The notes under the pieces are model-generated. The model did no database searches. It saw only the letters and a list, made by a program, of their open reading frames with translations, and had not been told where the DNA came from. Shown here piece after piece: positions 1-10,188 of a DNA stretch of 64,000 nt; the stretch's first letter is position 1; every line of letters starts with the position of its first letter. This DNA comes from Pochonia chlamydosporia 170. Its lineage: Eukaryota > Ascomycota > Sordariomycetes > Hypocreales > Clavicipitaceae. The stretch spans positions 3,348,001 to 3,412,000 of the forward strand of contig NC_035790.1 of NCBI RefSeq assembly GCF_001653235.2, given 5' to 3'. The position numbers and the translations under genes are program-made.

Positions 1-1
1 T

Positions 2-1438
2 GCTAAACATGGGGAGTCTGACGACTGGACACTCCCCCTGCTACTCAAGGCGGTCAAGGAAATCATTCAGACACTGGTCCCGCAACGTGACCGTCAATAT
101 CTAGACGAGGGGCTCAATATCGAGCTCCTGATGCAGCAGTTCCACAAAGGCGTTGCGGATTTGGAAAAGTTGGCTCTCTGGCTTTCGCAGGTTCTCAAGT
201 CTCACTGCGCACCAATGCGAGACGATTGGGTTGATACGATGTACTCGCAACTTAGCGTTGGCAACCGAGACTCCGATCTGGATCAACTCGTCACGGGAAT
301 GCGCAGCTTGCTCAGTGTGCTGGAGGCCATGAAACTGGATGTGGCCAACCATCAAATTCGGTGCCTGCGGCCAGTGCTGATTGAGGACACGACGCACTTT
401 GAACAGAAGTTCTTCCTCAAGAAGATTCAATCCCGGAAGGTGGATATTAGCGGAGCGCGGGAATGGTATCGAGACGCTGATCAAAGCTACTCTGCCAGCC
501 TCGGCAACACGACGCATAGTTTTGGCGAGATGGGCGTGTTCTTTGAGGCGCTATCCCGATTGGTCCTACCGTCATCCGGAGAGAAGAGGGTACCCAGCAC
601 TTTCTTGTTTGACGAGGAACGGATCGTCAAGTTGCGATCTGACATGGTTGACGCTATCAACTTGGATATTTGCATGCGCATGTACGAGGACCTTGAGAGG
701 GTGGCACGCTACAGCTCCAAAATGCTTGGTCGCAATAGCCTGCCTCTTGATGAGGATACCTTTAATGCCTCAACAACACCGAGTTCAGAGTTTAACTTTA
801 ACACGCCTTTGGCGAACTCAAGGCCATCTAGCCTTGTCCTCAGCAATTCTAGCTCGGCATCATCTTCCCCTCGCTCGTCTCTTATCATACCGTCGTATGT
901 AGCGCCCGAGAATTGCGAATCAAGAACCAAGGCAAAGAATGTGTACAACTCGCTGGTTGCACTCTTACAGTCCGCGCCTGCTTCATCCAGACAGTCTAGC
1001 CGTTGGCAAACAATGGCTTCTGCCATGGCTCTTCAAATTTTCCGGTTCACCAATGCTCCGTCAGAGCTTCTGTCTACCTTTGAGGAAAAGCTGACCGACA
1101 ATGTGTGCCGAGTCGATTCGCAAATCTACAGAGAGGTCGAGCAGGCCTTCCACAGCAGGCTAATGACGGCACTGGCGGGCCGAGTGCGCGAATTCAAGGC
1201 CCTCTCTGGTGTTTCGCTCTTTACTGTTGCTACTGGTGGACGACTGCCCAATGGCAGCAGTCTGCTTCAATGTCGAGACTCGGATTCATCCTTGCGTGAT
1301 GGACAAGACGAGGGAGGACTGGAAGACATGGCGACTCGCCTGGCTCATCTCGGTGTTTTGCATTGGCGCGTGTGGGCCCAGCTGGCATATCTCGGCGAAC
1401 TCGAGGACATGACTGTGGACACTCCTGGACAAGTCTGA
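2..1438 (+). CDS. TCP11/SOK1 family protein, 3' part only
   Basis: The frame is open from base 2 and ends in TGA at 1436-1438, so only the last 478 codons lie inside the window and the start is missing. The most diagnostic stretch is VANHQIRCLRPVLIEDT (bases 340-390), typical of the T-complex 11 (TCP11) family, whose yeast member is SOK1, a suppressor of protein kinase A deficiency. The domain is alpha-helical. A serine-rich low-complexity segment (bases about 770-890) interrupts it, as often seen in fungal members. No intron is needed in the visible part. Biochemical activity of the family is poorly defined; a link to cAMP/PKA signalling is known for yeast SOK1 only. Family call is fairly sure, function is not. 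Confidence 0.85.
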   Translation, partial: AKHGESDDWTLPLLLKAVKEIIQTLVPQRDRQYLDEGLNIELLMQQFHKGVADLEKLALWLSQVLKSHCAPMRDDWVDTMYSQLSVGNRDSDLDQLVTGMRSLLSVLEAMKLDVANHQIRCLRPVLIEDTTHFEQKFFLKKIQSRKVDISGAREWYRDADQSYSASLGNTTHSFGEMGVFFEALSRLVLPSSGEKRVPSTFLFDEERIVKLRSDMVDAINLDICMRMYEDLERVARYSSKMLGRNSLPLDEDTFNASTTPSSEFNFNTPLANSRPSSLVLSNSSSASSSPRSSLIIPSYVAPENCESRTKAKNVYNSLVALLQSAPASSRQSSRWQTMASAMALQIFRFTNAPSELLSTFEEKLTDNVCRVDSQIYREVEQAFHSRLMTALAGRVREFKALSGVSLFTVATGGRLPNGSSLLQCRDSDSSLRDGQDEGGLEDMATRLAHLGVLHWRVWAQLAYLGELEDMTVDTPGQV

Positions 1439-1552
1439 ATCACACAGTGATTCACTATCAACACTCCTGCAGCGAGGGTCTTTGTCCAAGAATGTTGCGG
1501 CTTTTAGCGCCCTTAGGGGTCCGACCTGGTCAAGACACTGGTTCGATTACTC

Positions 1553-1570
1553 TGGCGCCAATCGGCGCCA
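1553..1570. other. perfect inverted repeat, possible 3' UTR hairpin
   Basis: TGGCGCC, a 4-base loop AATC, then GGCGCCA form a perfect 7-bp stem about 115 bases after the TCP11 stop codon. It could fold in the 3' UTR of that transcript. No function can be assigned. Confidence 0.4.
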
Positions 1571-2600
1571 ACAAGAATTTAATTTAAACGCCCGACACAA
1601 CAAAATCTTTATCATCAAGCATCAAGTTACTCCTGGGCTCTACCGACTTTAATAATTTGGAAACTTTAGGAATCTGAGGAGGTAAAAAGAAACCGAATCG
1701 GAGCCGACAAACTATATACGCGATACACTTTTTTTCTTTCTTTCCTACTTTTATATGGCAAGGTTGAGAACCTTTCTTTTTGGTCTCAAGGGATGGAGTT
1801 CAAGAGTAGACTGTGGGAATTGAGAATAGCGGGAGCAATTGCTTTGGCGTCTGCATAAGAGTTCCGTTTATTTGCATCGTTTCTTGGGAGGGGTTGTTTG
1901 TTATTGTTTTTTTTTAGTACCGTCATCATTGTTAAGCTTTGTGTTGCTCATTTTCTTTTTTATTTTTGCGTTTTGTTAGTCCACCATGGTTAGGTCCCGA
2001 CGCAGGACGGGCCTTTGCTTTTGTACTCGTCATTTTCTCAGACATGGCGTTCATTGGCGGCACGGATTCAGGATTGGGCGCAATGGCCAAGGCATCCCCC
2101 AGCTTGTCAAACTGCAAGCCTAATATGGGGATGGCAGGCAATGGGCGCAATAAAGTCTGGTGCATTTTGTAAGATTGAGAGTCCACACTCAAGCCGAGGC
2201 GACTAGAAGGGCCGAGGCGATGGGAGGATTGAATATAGTATATAGGACATAGTCCACCATTTATCATACAGTAATGCATTCATCGTCTCCATCTGTATAT
2301 GCCGTTGAAGTGACATGATATAGTGAAGGAATATGTCGGGTTGATCATAACATGGTTGGGTCAACAAATCTCTCAGGACTCTTTGTGATGCTCATAAAGC
2401 CACAAAAGCCCATATGCAGCCACACAACCCGGAGCACCTGGGCGTCCTTGCACGAACCATCTATTTCGTGGCTGGGACTATTGTTGCCGAGGCATCGTGA
2501 ATCTTTTTATATCCTTTGGTCGTTAGGCGAGAGCGGTGTGTTATGAACTACGGGGTATTCGGGGATCTGTGCTTCTTGCGGTATGATTAAGTTGAGATAT
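1571..2600. other. intergenic, no gene seen
   Basis: The stretch is rich in T and G on the + strand, with pyrimidine runs at about 1729-1760 and 1905-1920. The short open frames on both strands lack recognisable domains and splice-consistent extensions. It is likely the 3' flank of the TCP11 gene. Confidence 0.5.
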
Positions 2601-2769
2601 ATTGCGTGGTTATGGATTTGATGCGGGGTTTATGGCTGAAGCTGGTGGGTGTGTTGCTGGGCATTAGGTTGAAGGGAGTGCATCGTTTGGGTATTGGGTT
2701 ATTTGGTAGGTAGGTGGTTGGTTGTGTGGCTATGGATTACTCTGACGGTGGCTGGGGTTGAGAAGATTG

Positions 2770-3225
2770 GTGGTTATCTTGAGATATGTTTGTAGGTGCT
2801 GTGATGGAAGTGTGACGGAGTATGTTTATGCAGGGGTTTGCTGCCGTGGCTTGAAGAATTTGTTCTTGATGCTGTATCTATGAATTGGAGTACATAGCTT
2901 GTGACGGTTAGTAGTCAGCTTGAGAGATGTATTGGTGGTTGATGCGGTGGAGGTGCTTTCATGGAATGGCGTTTCTAGAAGTGTTTACTCTCCTAGCTGT
3001 GGAATAGGATTGTCAACGAATTGGAGCTATGAATCGGAATATGTAGCTTGCGAAGAATAGTAGTCAACTTGAGAGATGTATTGCTATCTGTAGTGATGGA
3101 ATTGTTGTGAAAGAAATGGCGTTCACGAAAGATTCTACTCGCTTGGCCGAGAAACAGTCTGTTGTTAATAAACTGGAGTTTTAAATTTGAATAGATAACG
3201 AAGAATAACACCATTAGTTATGCTG
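2770..3225 (+). repeat. diverged tandem repeat, period about 141-149 bp
   Basis: The anchor CTTGAGAGATG and its variants recur at 2778, 2919 and 3068, spaced 141 and 149 bases. Around each copy the order of short blocks is kept: an element close to GAAGAATAGTAGTCA, then the anchor, then GTGATGGAA-like and ATGGCGTT-like blocks. A partial further copy starts at about 3178. The copies differ at many positions. The + strand here is strongly G/T rich. No open frame crosses the units, so this is non-coding satellite-like DNA or remains of an old element. Confidence 0.6.
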
Positions 3226-3739
3226 TTACTTAGTCCTATGCGCATACGTAGTCGTCGGTCGACGGCGGTCTACATAGACTAGTCGCGAACTCTCCGCGCG
3301 GCGTGGACCGAAACTATCCGCATAGTTTCCGTTTCTAACACTATCTGCAAACTTTATATAGACGTCAGGTACTGCTTGCTCTGAAAACTCAATTGGGCAT
3401 GCAGAGTATGTATACTGTGCATTGTCCAAGTTATACGTTCATGAAGAGTTCGTTACAACAGGCGAAGGGCTAATCCTGATATCAGATATGCAGAGCTGCA
3501 ATGGTAAGATGTACCTCGACTTGCTGCAGACTTAACACTCAGAGTTGCTACTAAAGAGGCAAGTAAGTTTGTTTGTAAACTACTTTATATGCGCAAGCGG
3601 GGGCCGCCATAACTAATGACTCGTATTCGAATAACCATACTGGGCGCTTATCTGAGGTTGAGATATAAATATATTAGTGCAAGCTACTTACACGTTGTAT
3701 AAACTTGTAAACATGACCTGGTTAGTATTACCGTCGCGT

Positions 3740-4120
3740 GTAATGCACTCTGATCAGAAAATGTAACCGTGATGGACAAACTTACACGCAGTCTTACTTG
3801 TGTATACTAATGGACTCTAACATACACTACCGCATCATGCATCAACCGCCCAAGTTACCATCAAACCTATGCAAACAAATATCACTAACAAGATAAAATA
3901 CAGCAATAAATCTAACTACCGCCGGGCACAATGCACTCTAACCACACGATGTAACCATACTGGGCAAACTCACAAGCTGTTTCAGATCACGTCTATGCCA
4001 ATGCACTCTAACAAGCACTACCATGTCAGGCATAAAACCGCCCAAGATACCATCAAAGTCAACACAAACAAATCCCATAAAAATAACATACAACGGTATA
4101 AACCCAATTCCATAGAACAC
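3740..4120 (+). repeat. two diverged tandem units of about 190 bp
   Basis: AATGCACTC at 3742 recurs at 3930, AATGGACTC at 3809 matches AATGCACTC at 4000, and ACCGCCCAAG at 3845 matches the same word at 4037. The offsets are 188, 191 and 192 bases. Each unit holds two sub-repeats of about 70 bases that start with AATGNACTCTAAC. The + strand is A/C rich, the opposite bias of the flanking tracts. No coding function is visible. Confidence 0.65.
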
Positions 4121-4380
4121 CCGCTAATTCTCCGGTAAGGCTGGTCTACCGGGTCCCCGAGTAAGACGGTGGGGAAAACAGAGATTGAGTTCAGCGTCTT
4201 CTCGAAACCCAAACCACGTGGCTGAACTTTGCTGACAAACATCCGAAGATGCCGCTCGAACATTCCGGCTGAGGAGGGACGAGGCTGAAGTTAATTGGGT
4301 GTATAAAGTTTCGCCTTGAGCTTGAGAGCTGAGAGGGGTCATGACTCGTAAGGGGTTATATAGGAGCTGTGCATTGAGTT

Positions 4381-4620
4381 TTGGGATGTCTGGGAATAAG
4401 GCGGTTTTATGGGAGACTGATGGTAGGACTGAGGCTGTTTAATAGGTTGGTGGAGTTGAATGCGGCTGCGGTTGGAGTATGTTATGACGAGTGGTGGCTT
4501 ACTGTTGGTTTAAGTGTGAAGGTATTGGAGGATGTTTACTTGTTGGATAGAGTGTTGGAGTGCCGTTGGTAGCTTTGTGAATGCGCGGTGAGGACAACAT
4601 ATTTAGGGGAGTGATATAAC
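4381..4620 (+). repeat. G/T-rich tract with inverted similarity to 4000-4050
   Basis: GCGGTTTTAT at 4401-4410 is the exact reverse complement of 4032-4041, and the bases after it (a TGATGGTAGGACT-like block) resemble the reverse complement of 4001-4030. This suggests that part of the A/C-rich repeat unit is present here in the opposite orientation. The similarity is short and decayed. Confidence 0.4.
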
Positions 4621-4621
4621 C

Positions 4622-4830
4622 GGAATGTCTTAAATTGTAATGTCATCAATATAAATATGACCTCTATTTAGTTGCTTCCTGGAACGTTGGTATCTTTGCC
4701 CTGGAACAACAGTAGCGTTGCGAATGCATCGAGAGGTCAAGATATTGAGGCTAATATTGTAGTTGGAATAACTTGAATTGTGATGCCATTGATATGGCCT
4801 CTGTTCGGATTCTAGCCGGAACCCATGCTT
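4622..4830 (+). repeat. diverged direct repeat, offset about 143 bp
   Basis: GGAATGTCTTAAATTGTAAT at 4622 and GGAATAACTTGAATTGTGAT at 4765 start two copies of a block of about 60 bases that also share GACCTCT/GGCCTCT and a GGAAC end. The differences are mostly C/T and A/G transitions. The offset is close to the period of the array at 2770-3225, but I cannot show that the two belong to one family. Confidence 0.5.
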
Positions 4831-5067
4831 TCTGTGAACCACATATGGTATCGAAATCCTCGATTGTCAACCGTACCGTCTCAACCACCCCAAACTGGTG
4901 CAATAGGCCATGTGCGTGACCTCCATGTGCCATCTCTGCACAACACGCACAACCGTTTTCATTTCTTATCATCCTCATGCTTAATGTATGTCGTTACCCA
5001 CGCCGCATCTCATGAAATATCCCACAAACCCATCAAATACCCATTCATCCCGTCTCGACAGACCAAA

Positions 5068-5907
5068 TCATGCCCTCCCCTTCCCCTTCTTATCCTTCTT
5101 CTTCTTCCCCCCATTGCCGCCCGCACTCCCCTCATCCCCTTGTCCAGCAGCACCCGCCATCAACGCAGACATGGGATCCCCCCCGCTCTGCATCTCCTTC
5201 ATCATATCCTTGAACAAATTCTCCGACACGCCGCCCCCCGTCATCGCGGGACTCAAATACGGCAAATACTCGCCCATCTTCCACCCCCTCGGCACCGCAG
5301 GTTTAGGATACGGCTTCCCCTCCGGCGGCTGCACCTGCCCGCCCATCCGGACCCTCAGCCCCGCTGAGTTCTCCGTCGTCGGATTCTCCTGCAAGTGCTT
5401 CGCGATCAGGATGTACAGGTGGTGCTTGCTCTTGATGCCCGAGGGGTTGTTGGGCGTCTTCTTCAGCCCGACCTTTACGCGGCCCGGATTCGCCCAGTCC
5501 TTGGGGTGCGTCTTCTCCGGCTCGAGAAGCGTGGGGAGACGCAGGCGGGAGCAGGCGTTTGCGATCTCGCGCGCGAGCGGGTTGCGCACGGCGAGGGAGG
5601 ACGGCACGCGCCGGCCCTGGGAGAGGGTGCGGCTCGCGTCAAAGTAGATGGGGTACAGGCACTGGAAGGAGGAGTAGGCGGAGCGGTCGGCGTCGTGGGC
5701 GAGCGTTTGGTTGGGGAGGTTGGCGGCGGGATTGAGGATGTTGGCGGAGGGGACTGAGGGTGCGGATCTGGCTTGCGGTTGGGATTGTGGCTCGGGGATG
5801 CGTCGTAGGATGTCTGAGTCCATAAAGTCGTCGATGTCGCCTTCTTCCGGGTCGGAGGCGACGTCGGGGTCGCTGTCGGAGACTTCTTCGACTCGCGGGT
5901 GAGACAT
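5068..5907 (-). CDS. SEC65: Signal recognition particle subunit SEC65 (SRP19 homologue)
   Basis: An intronless frame encodes 279 residues. SRP19/Sec65 binds the signal recognition particle RNA and helps load SRP54, so that secretory proteins are targeted to the endoplasmic reticulum. The protein starts with an acidic stretch (EEVSDSDPDVASDPEEGD), then has the SRP19 core with YPIYFDASRTLSQGRRVP at about residues 85-105 and the conserved region around residues 125-190. It ends in a lysine-rich tail (KKKKDKKGKGRA), as in fungal Sec65. The ATG at 5905-5907 was chosen over the in-frame ATG 66 bases upstream because fungal homologues begin with a similar MSHxRxEEVSDS sequence and the ATG has A at -3. 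Family assignment is firm. Confidence 0.9.
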   Translation of the reverse strand: MSHPRVEEVSDSDPDVASDPEEGDIDDFMDSDILRRIPEPQSQPQARSAPSVPSANILNPAANLPNQTLAHDADRSAYSSFQCLYPIYFDASRTLSQGRRVPSSLAVRNPLAREIANACSRLRLPTLLEPEKTHPKDWANPGRVKVGLKKTPNNPSGIKSKHHLYILIAKHLQENPTTENSAGLRVRMGGQVQPPEGKPYPKPAVPRGWKMGEYLPYLSPAMTGGGVSENLFKDMMKEMQSGGDPMSALMAGAAGQGDEGSAGGNGGKKKKDKKGKGRA

Positions 5908-6451
5908 TTTGGAGGTTTGCTGGTGATGAGGTGAGGTTGGTGTTGAGGTTTGCGAGCTTGGATTTTGATTCAAGGTTTGGGTGGAAGAATGGTGGGGTTT
6001 GGTGGGGTTGTGGACGGAGCTGGCTGGGCGTTGGCGCTAGTCTAGTTTGGGAATTGAGATGACACGACCAGAAATCTACTGCAGGATACTCGTTCATCTT
6101 ATATGCGTAACAGCTCTGGAAATACGATTGAAGCATGTTATGGATGATTCTCAGCTCATTTTGTAACGAAACACCCCAGACCCTCGGTAATTTCCCACAT
6201 TTACAGCCAAAGCCAACAATCAGATACAACGTTCTTCATGCCAAGCTTCACAATGCGCAGGCTAAGTTCATGCTGACATTCCGGTCAAAATGTCTGGCTC
6301 AATGGATATCGTGCGGCTGTGCTTACTGACATGGACAGCCAGCGTCAGCACTTACATCAAGCCACTCAATAAACAATACACATATATAGCCATGACGCGC
6401 TTCATCTTCACTTCATCTCACCATCCTCAGCTCTCACCTCCATCATAACCA
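5908..6451. promoter_or_regulatory. divergent promoter between SEC65 and P450
   Basis: This 544-bp gap separates two divergently transcribed genes. The P450 side carries a TATA-like ACATATATAG about 65 bases before its ATG. No other gene is seen. Confidence 0.4.
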
Positions 6452-8256
6452 ATGGAGGCTCAATTCCTCCCCGCCGTCATGGCCAACTGGCCCATAACGA
6501 CAATCGCATTAACCGTGACTCTCCTCCTCGTCTTCCAATTCTCCATCCGTCTATATCGACAGCGCCGCTTCTTCAAAGACCTGGTTAACCCTCACCCCCC
6601 CATCACTCTCATAACCTCCCTCATCATTCATACTTAACTAACATATCTTCAGCCTGGCCCTCCTCACTCCTTCATATGGGGCCACCTCCCCATCATGGGC
6701 AGCATATCCGCCCTCTTCCCCCCCAACAACCACCCGCAAGCCTACCTCACCGAACTCTCACGCAGATACAACCTCCCCTCCCTCTACTACCTGGACCTGT
6801 GGCCCATCGCGCCCTCGCAAGTCGTCCTCTCTGACCCTTCCCTCCTCGAACAAGTCACCGTGGCGAAACCCCTCCCGCAGCACCAACTCAGCGACGACTT
6901 CCTCGCCCCCATCACGGGCCGCAACACCATCGCCACGGCCAACGGCGCCATATGGAAAGACCTCCACCGCGCCATGGTCCCGGCCTTTTCGTGGTCCCAC
7001 ATCCGGAGCCTGACGGGCGTCGTCGTCCAAGAATGTCAACTATTTCGGGAAGCGCTCGATAATCTGTCAAACACGGGGGAGGTCTTCTCCATGGAGGAGT
7101 TAGGTTCCAAGCTGACGTTTGATGTGATTGCCCGTGTGGTGTTTAATGTGCGGCTGTATGCGCAGACGACGGGGAGTGTGTGGCTCCGCGATCTGCGTGA
7201 GATGATAAGACTGGCGGATGGGGCTACAGATATCTCTGTGCAGTTTAATCCCGTGGCGAGGGTGCGGTTGTGGTGGAAGAGGAGACAGGTGCTGGGACGG
7301 TTGGATCCCAGTATAAGGGCGCAGGTAAGGGAGCGGTTTGCGCTGTTGAAGAGCGAGGGCGTCGTGCCGAGGAAGAACGACCCGGATAGTATTTTGGATT
7401 TGATGCTGCGTGAGAAAGTGGCCAGTGGGCTGGGGCTGGCGCTACATAAGAGTGAGCTGTCTGCAGAAGATGAAGCCATGCTAGTAACAAAGTGAGTTTC
7501 CCTCGTCTTTCAGAGGATGCGAATACTAACTATTTTCAGTATCAAGGCGCTTCTCATCGGCGGCCAAGGCACAACAACAGACAGCCTATGCGTACGTCTC
7601 ACCCTCATCGTATAAAATCCCAACTAACAACCCAGTTCATATACATGCTCCTCTCGAAACACCCCAACGTCGTCCAAACCCTCCGCGAAGAACACACCTC
7701 CCTCCTGCAAACCCACCCCCTCACCATCTCCACGCTCCTCACATCCCCCGAAAAGCTCCAATCCCTCCCCTACACCGAAGCCGTCATCAAAGAAGCTCTG
7801 CGCCTCTTCCCCGTCGGTTTCGGCGTCCGCGGCGCCTCTACCGGCGCAACACTCCCCTTCCAGGGCCGCGACCTCCCCATCGACAATGACCTGGGCATCG
7901 TGCTCAACGGCCACGACGTGCACTACAACGAGGAGTACTTCCCCGATCCTACGGCGTTTAAGCCCGAGCGCTGGCTGGGGGACATACCGAAGTCGTATTT
8001 CCGCACGTTTGGGAGGGGACTGCGTGCGTGTTTGGGCCAGAATCTCGCGGTGAATGAGCTCAAGATTATTTTGGTCATGACGGTACGGGACTTTGTGTTT
8101 GAGTGTGTGGTTGAGGCGAATGAGAGGGCGAGGTGTGCGCATACGGATCTGGATCTTGTGTTTGGGGATGCTGTTTTTCAGGAGTTGGGGTTGGAGGCGA
8201 AGCCTAGGGGGGGGATGAAGATGCGGGTGAGGAGGGTGGGCGAGGGGGGTGTGTAG
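6452..8256 (+). CDS. cytochrome P450 monooxygenase, complete
   Basis: Four exons, 6452-6583, 6653-7491, 7540-7591 and 7636-8256, give 547 residues. Introns are 69, 48 and 44 bp with CTAAC branch sites; the first donor (GTTAAC) is weak, but splicing restores the proline-rich hinge PGPPHSFIWGHL. The N-terminus has one membrane anchor (about residues 13-30), so an ER-bound class II P450 is expected. The I-helix has GGQGTT (about residue 331), the K-helix E394-A-L-R397, then a PERW motif, and the haem loop FGRGLRACLG with ligand C473. The hinge resembles CYP59-type enzymes such as sterigmatocystin P450s, but the family is uncertain. No other biosynthetic gene is adjacent except a Zn2Cys6 regulator 3.7 kb away, so its substrate is unknown. 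Confidence 0.9.
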
Positions 8257-8506
8257 ATGTGTTGGTGTGCTGAACGAGTTGAACATGTATGAGTTGAATG
8301 TGAAGTTGTAAATATTGGGTACATGATAGTCCCTATTGTTGGTTTGGGTGGACATGCAGTCACAATCAGCGGACAAAAAGTACGTAAAAGTGTTCCTCAC
8401 ACTAGCTAACAAGTTCCCAAACGCTGATATAGCACAATCTCCAAGCATCGCTCATAACATCATGTACCAATACCCTTATCCCTATTCCCTATTTCATATA
8501 TAATAT

Positions 8507-10188
8507 TCAATTCGCCTTTATGCTCGGATTCTTAAACTTGGTCCCCGGCGGATGCGCCTCCTCTGGAAACTTGCAAAACGGATGAACACAAACATTATCC
8601 CGGATACTAGGACACTACCACAAGTTAGCACGCCCAACAGCCAACCCCGAGAAAGAAGCCAAGGACCAAAACTCACATGGTGCCCGTAAATACACTCATC
8701 CGACTCGCAGTCCTGCCCACTCGTACACGGATTCTGCCTCGCCAGCACAGCAATCGCATTGATCTCCTCCACGCTGGGCTTATAATCATGCACGAAAAAG
8801 CACGAATCCCCCTTTGTGCAGGGGCCCCTCAGAAAATGATTATTACACAACTTATCCGACTCCTTGCGCTTCTTGATGCTCTCCATCGCAGACACACTAA
8901 CTGTAATAGGGTCGTCCAGCCCCCTCGGCCCGGGGTTCCAATCCGGCTGCTGGGGAGGAATCTGTATCTTGGTGGTGCGTCCCGCGCTCGCGCCGGTTCT
9001 CGCAGTAAGGGGGAGGCTGATCTGCGGAGGAGGACTGCCGCTCGCTGCGTTTGCGTAGGACAGCGAAGAGCGGCCTGGCGTGCTGGCCGATCCGATACTA
9101 GTGGCTGGGCTGGAGGTACGGGGGCCTGCTGCCCAGGCGGCGAGCGGCCACGCGGGCGTGCTCTTTTCGTTACGGAAGAGGTCGTTTGCCAGGTCGATGG
9201 TGGGGATGTTCGTGGCGAGGAGTTCGGGGGCCGTGGGCGTGCCTTCGATGATGGTGATGCGCTGGCGGGAGAAGTCGTCTTGGGTGGTGGACGTGAGGAA
9301 GGGGGCGTAGGAGGCGTCGTGGGAGATGCCGAGGAGGATGTGGCGGCAGTTGTAGTTGTTGAGATGGAAGGTGATGTTTTCTGCGGTGGTGAGTCAATGT
9401 TTTTGGATGATAGGGATGATGGGGGGCATACCCTTTATTTTTGATGATATATGGTCCTTGCCGTGTCCGACGTCGATAAAGTCAAACGTTGCTTTTCCCT
9501 GTGTGAATCCCAATGCAAAGTCCTTTAGGTCGGATACATCACGACCCAGGGACTTAGCAAGGCCACCAAAGTTGGCAACGATTTTCGTAACAATTTCAAC
9601 GTCTGCTTGCGCGCCGCACTGCGCGGTGATGGCATCTCTCAAAGCTCGAGCAGCCTTCTTCCCACCCTCAACGCCTTGTCTAATCCATTGATCGCGAAAC
9701 TATTCTGCATTAGCAAAATCATCATCACCAACAGGTCAGTGAACCATACCAGCAAGCCGTCCCCATCAATCATGACGAGAATATACGCATTCCGACTCTG
9801 TAAACCTTTAGCACTTCCACATATATGTCAAAAGTGCCCATCATACCCTCATCTCTTCATTCTCCATGGTAAGCCACTCCACACTCGTCTCACCACGCTG
9901 CACCTGTCCCTCCAACCGACTCTTCTCGCGCTTGCACTCCTGCAGCTCATCTAACAGTTTCTGGTTCTGGAATCGCATCGCCGCCTCGAGTTGATCGCAG
10001 TACAGGAGCACATCCTAAGACCATTAGCACCCTGACTCTTAAACCTGACATCACAGGAAACCCACCCTAATTAACAGATCTGAGGTATCCCTCTGCTGCT
10101 GGATCTCCTGAAACCGCTGCACAAAGTCGTACAGGTTAGAGCTCAGTGGCATCTTGTCAGACATATGCTTTCTATCCAAAGTGGACAT
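8507..10188 (-). CDS. CCCH zinc-finger protein with NYN/PIN-like core (DUF7923 type)
   Basis: Six exons on the minus strand, 10188-10066, 10014-9847, 9797-9750, 9699-9432, 9380-8677 and 8614-8507, give 472 residues; all phases match. Residues 1-97 form a coiled coil. Residues 98-280 are the conserved core, with ILVMIDGDG (D108, D110), FDFIDVGHGKD (D189, D195) and ILLGISHDASYAPFL (D224). A low-complexity linker follows. The C-terminus has a CCCH finger, C381-x8-C390-x5-C396-x3-H400, and two further Cys/His clusters (C421 to H436, and C438 onward). This order matches a fungal family annotated as C-x8-C-x5-C-x3-H zinc-finger proteins. The Asp pattern looks like NYN/PIN nucleases, so an RNA-binding or RNA-cleaving role is inferred, not shown. 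The intron before F114 ends at an unusual AATAG; the earlier CAG would leave a stop in frame. Confidence 0.8.

Noticed and set aside
1500..1570. possible tRNA around GGTTCGATTAC
   Set aside because: The T stem and acceptor stem do not pair; the visible structure is a simple hairpin at 1553-1570.
4825..5757. long + strand frames over SEC65
   Set aside because: They are antisense shadows of the conserved SEC65 coding sequence and have Pro/Arg-rich, family-less translations.
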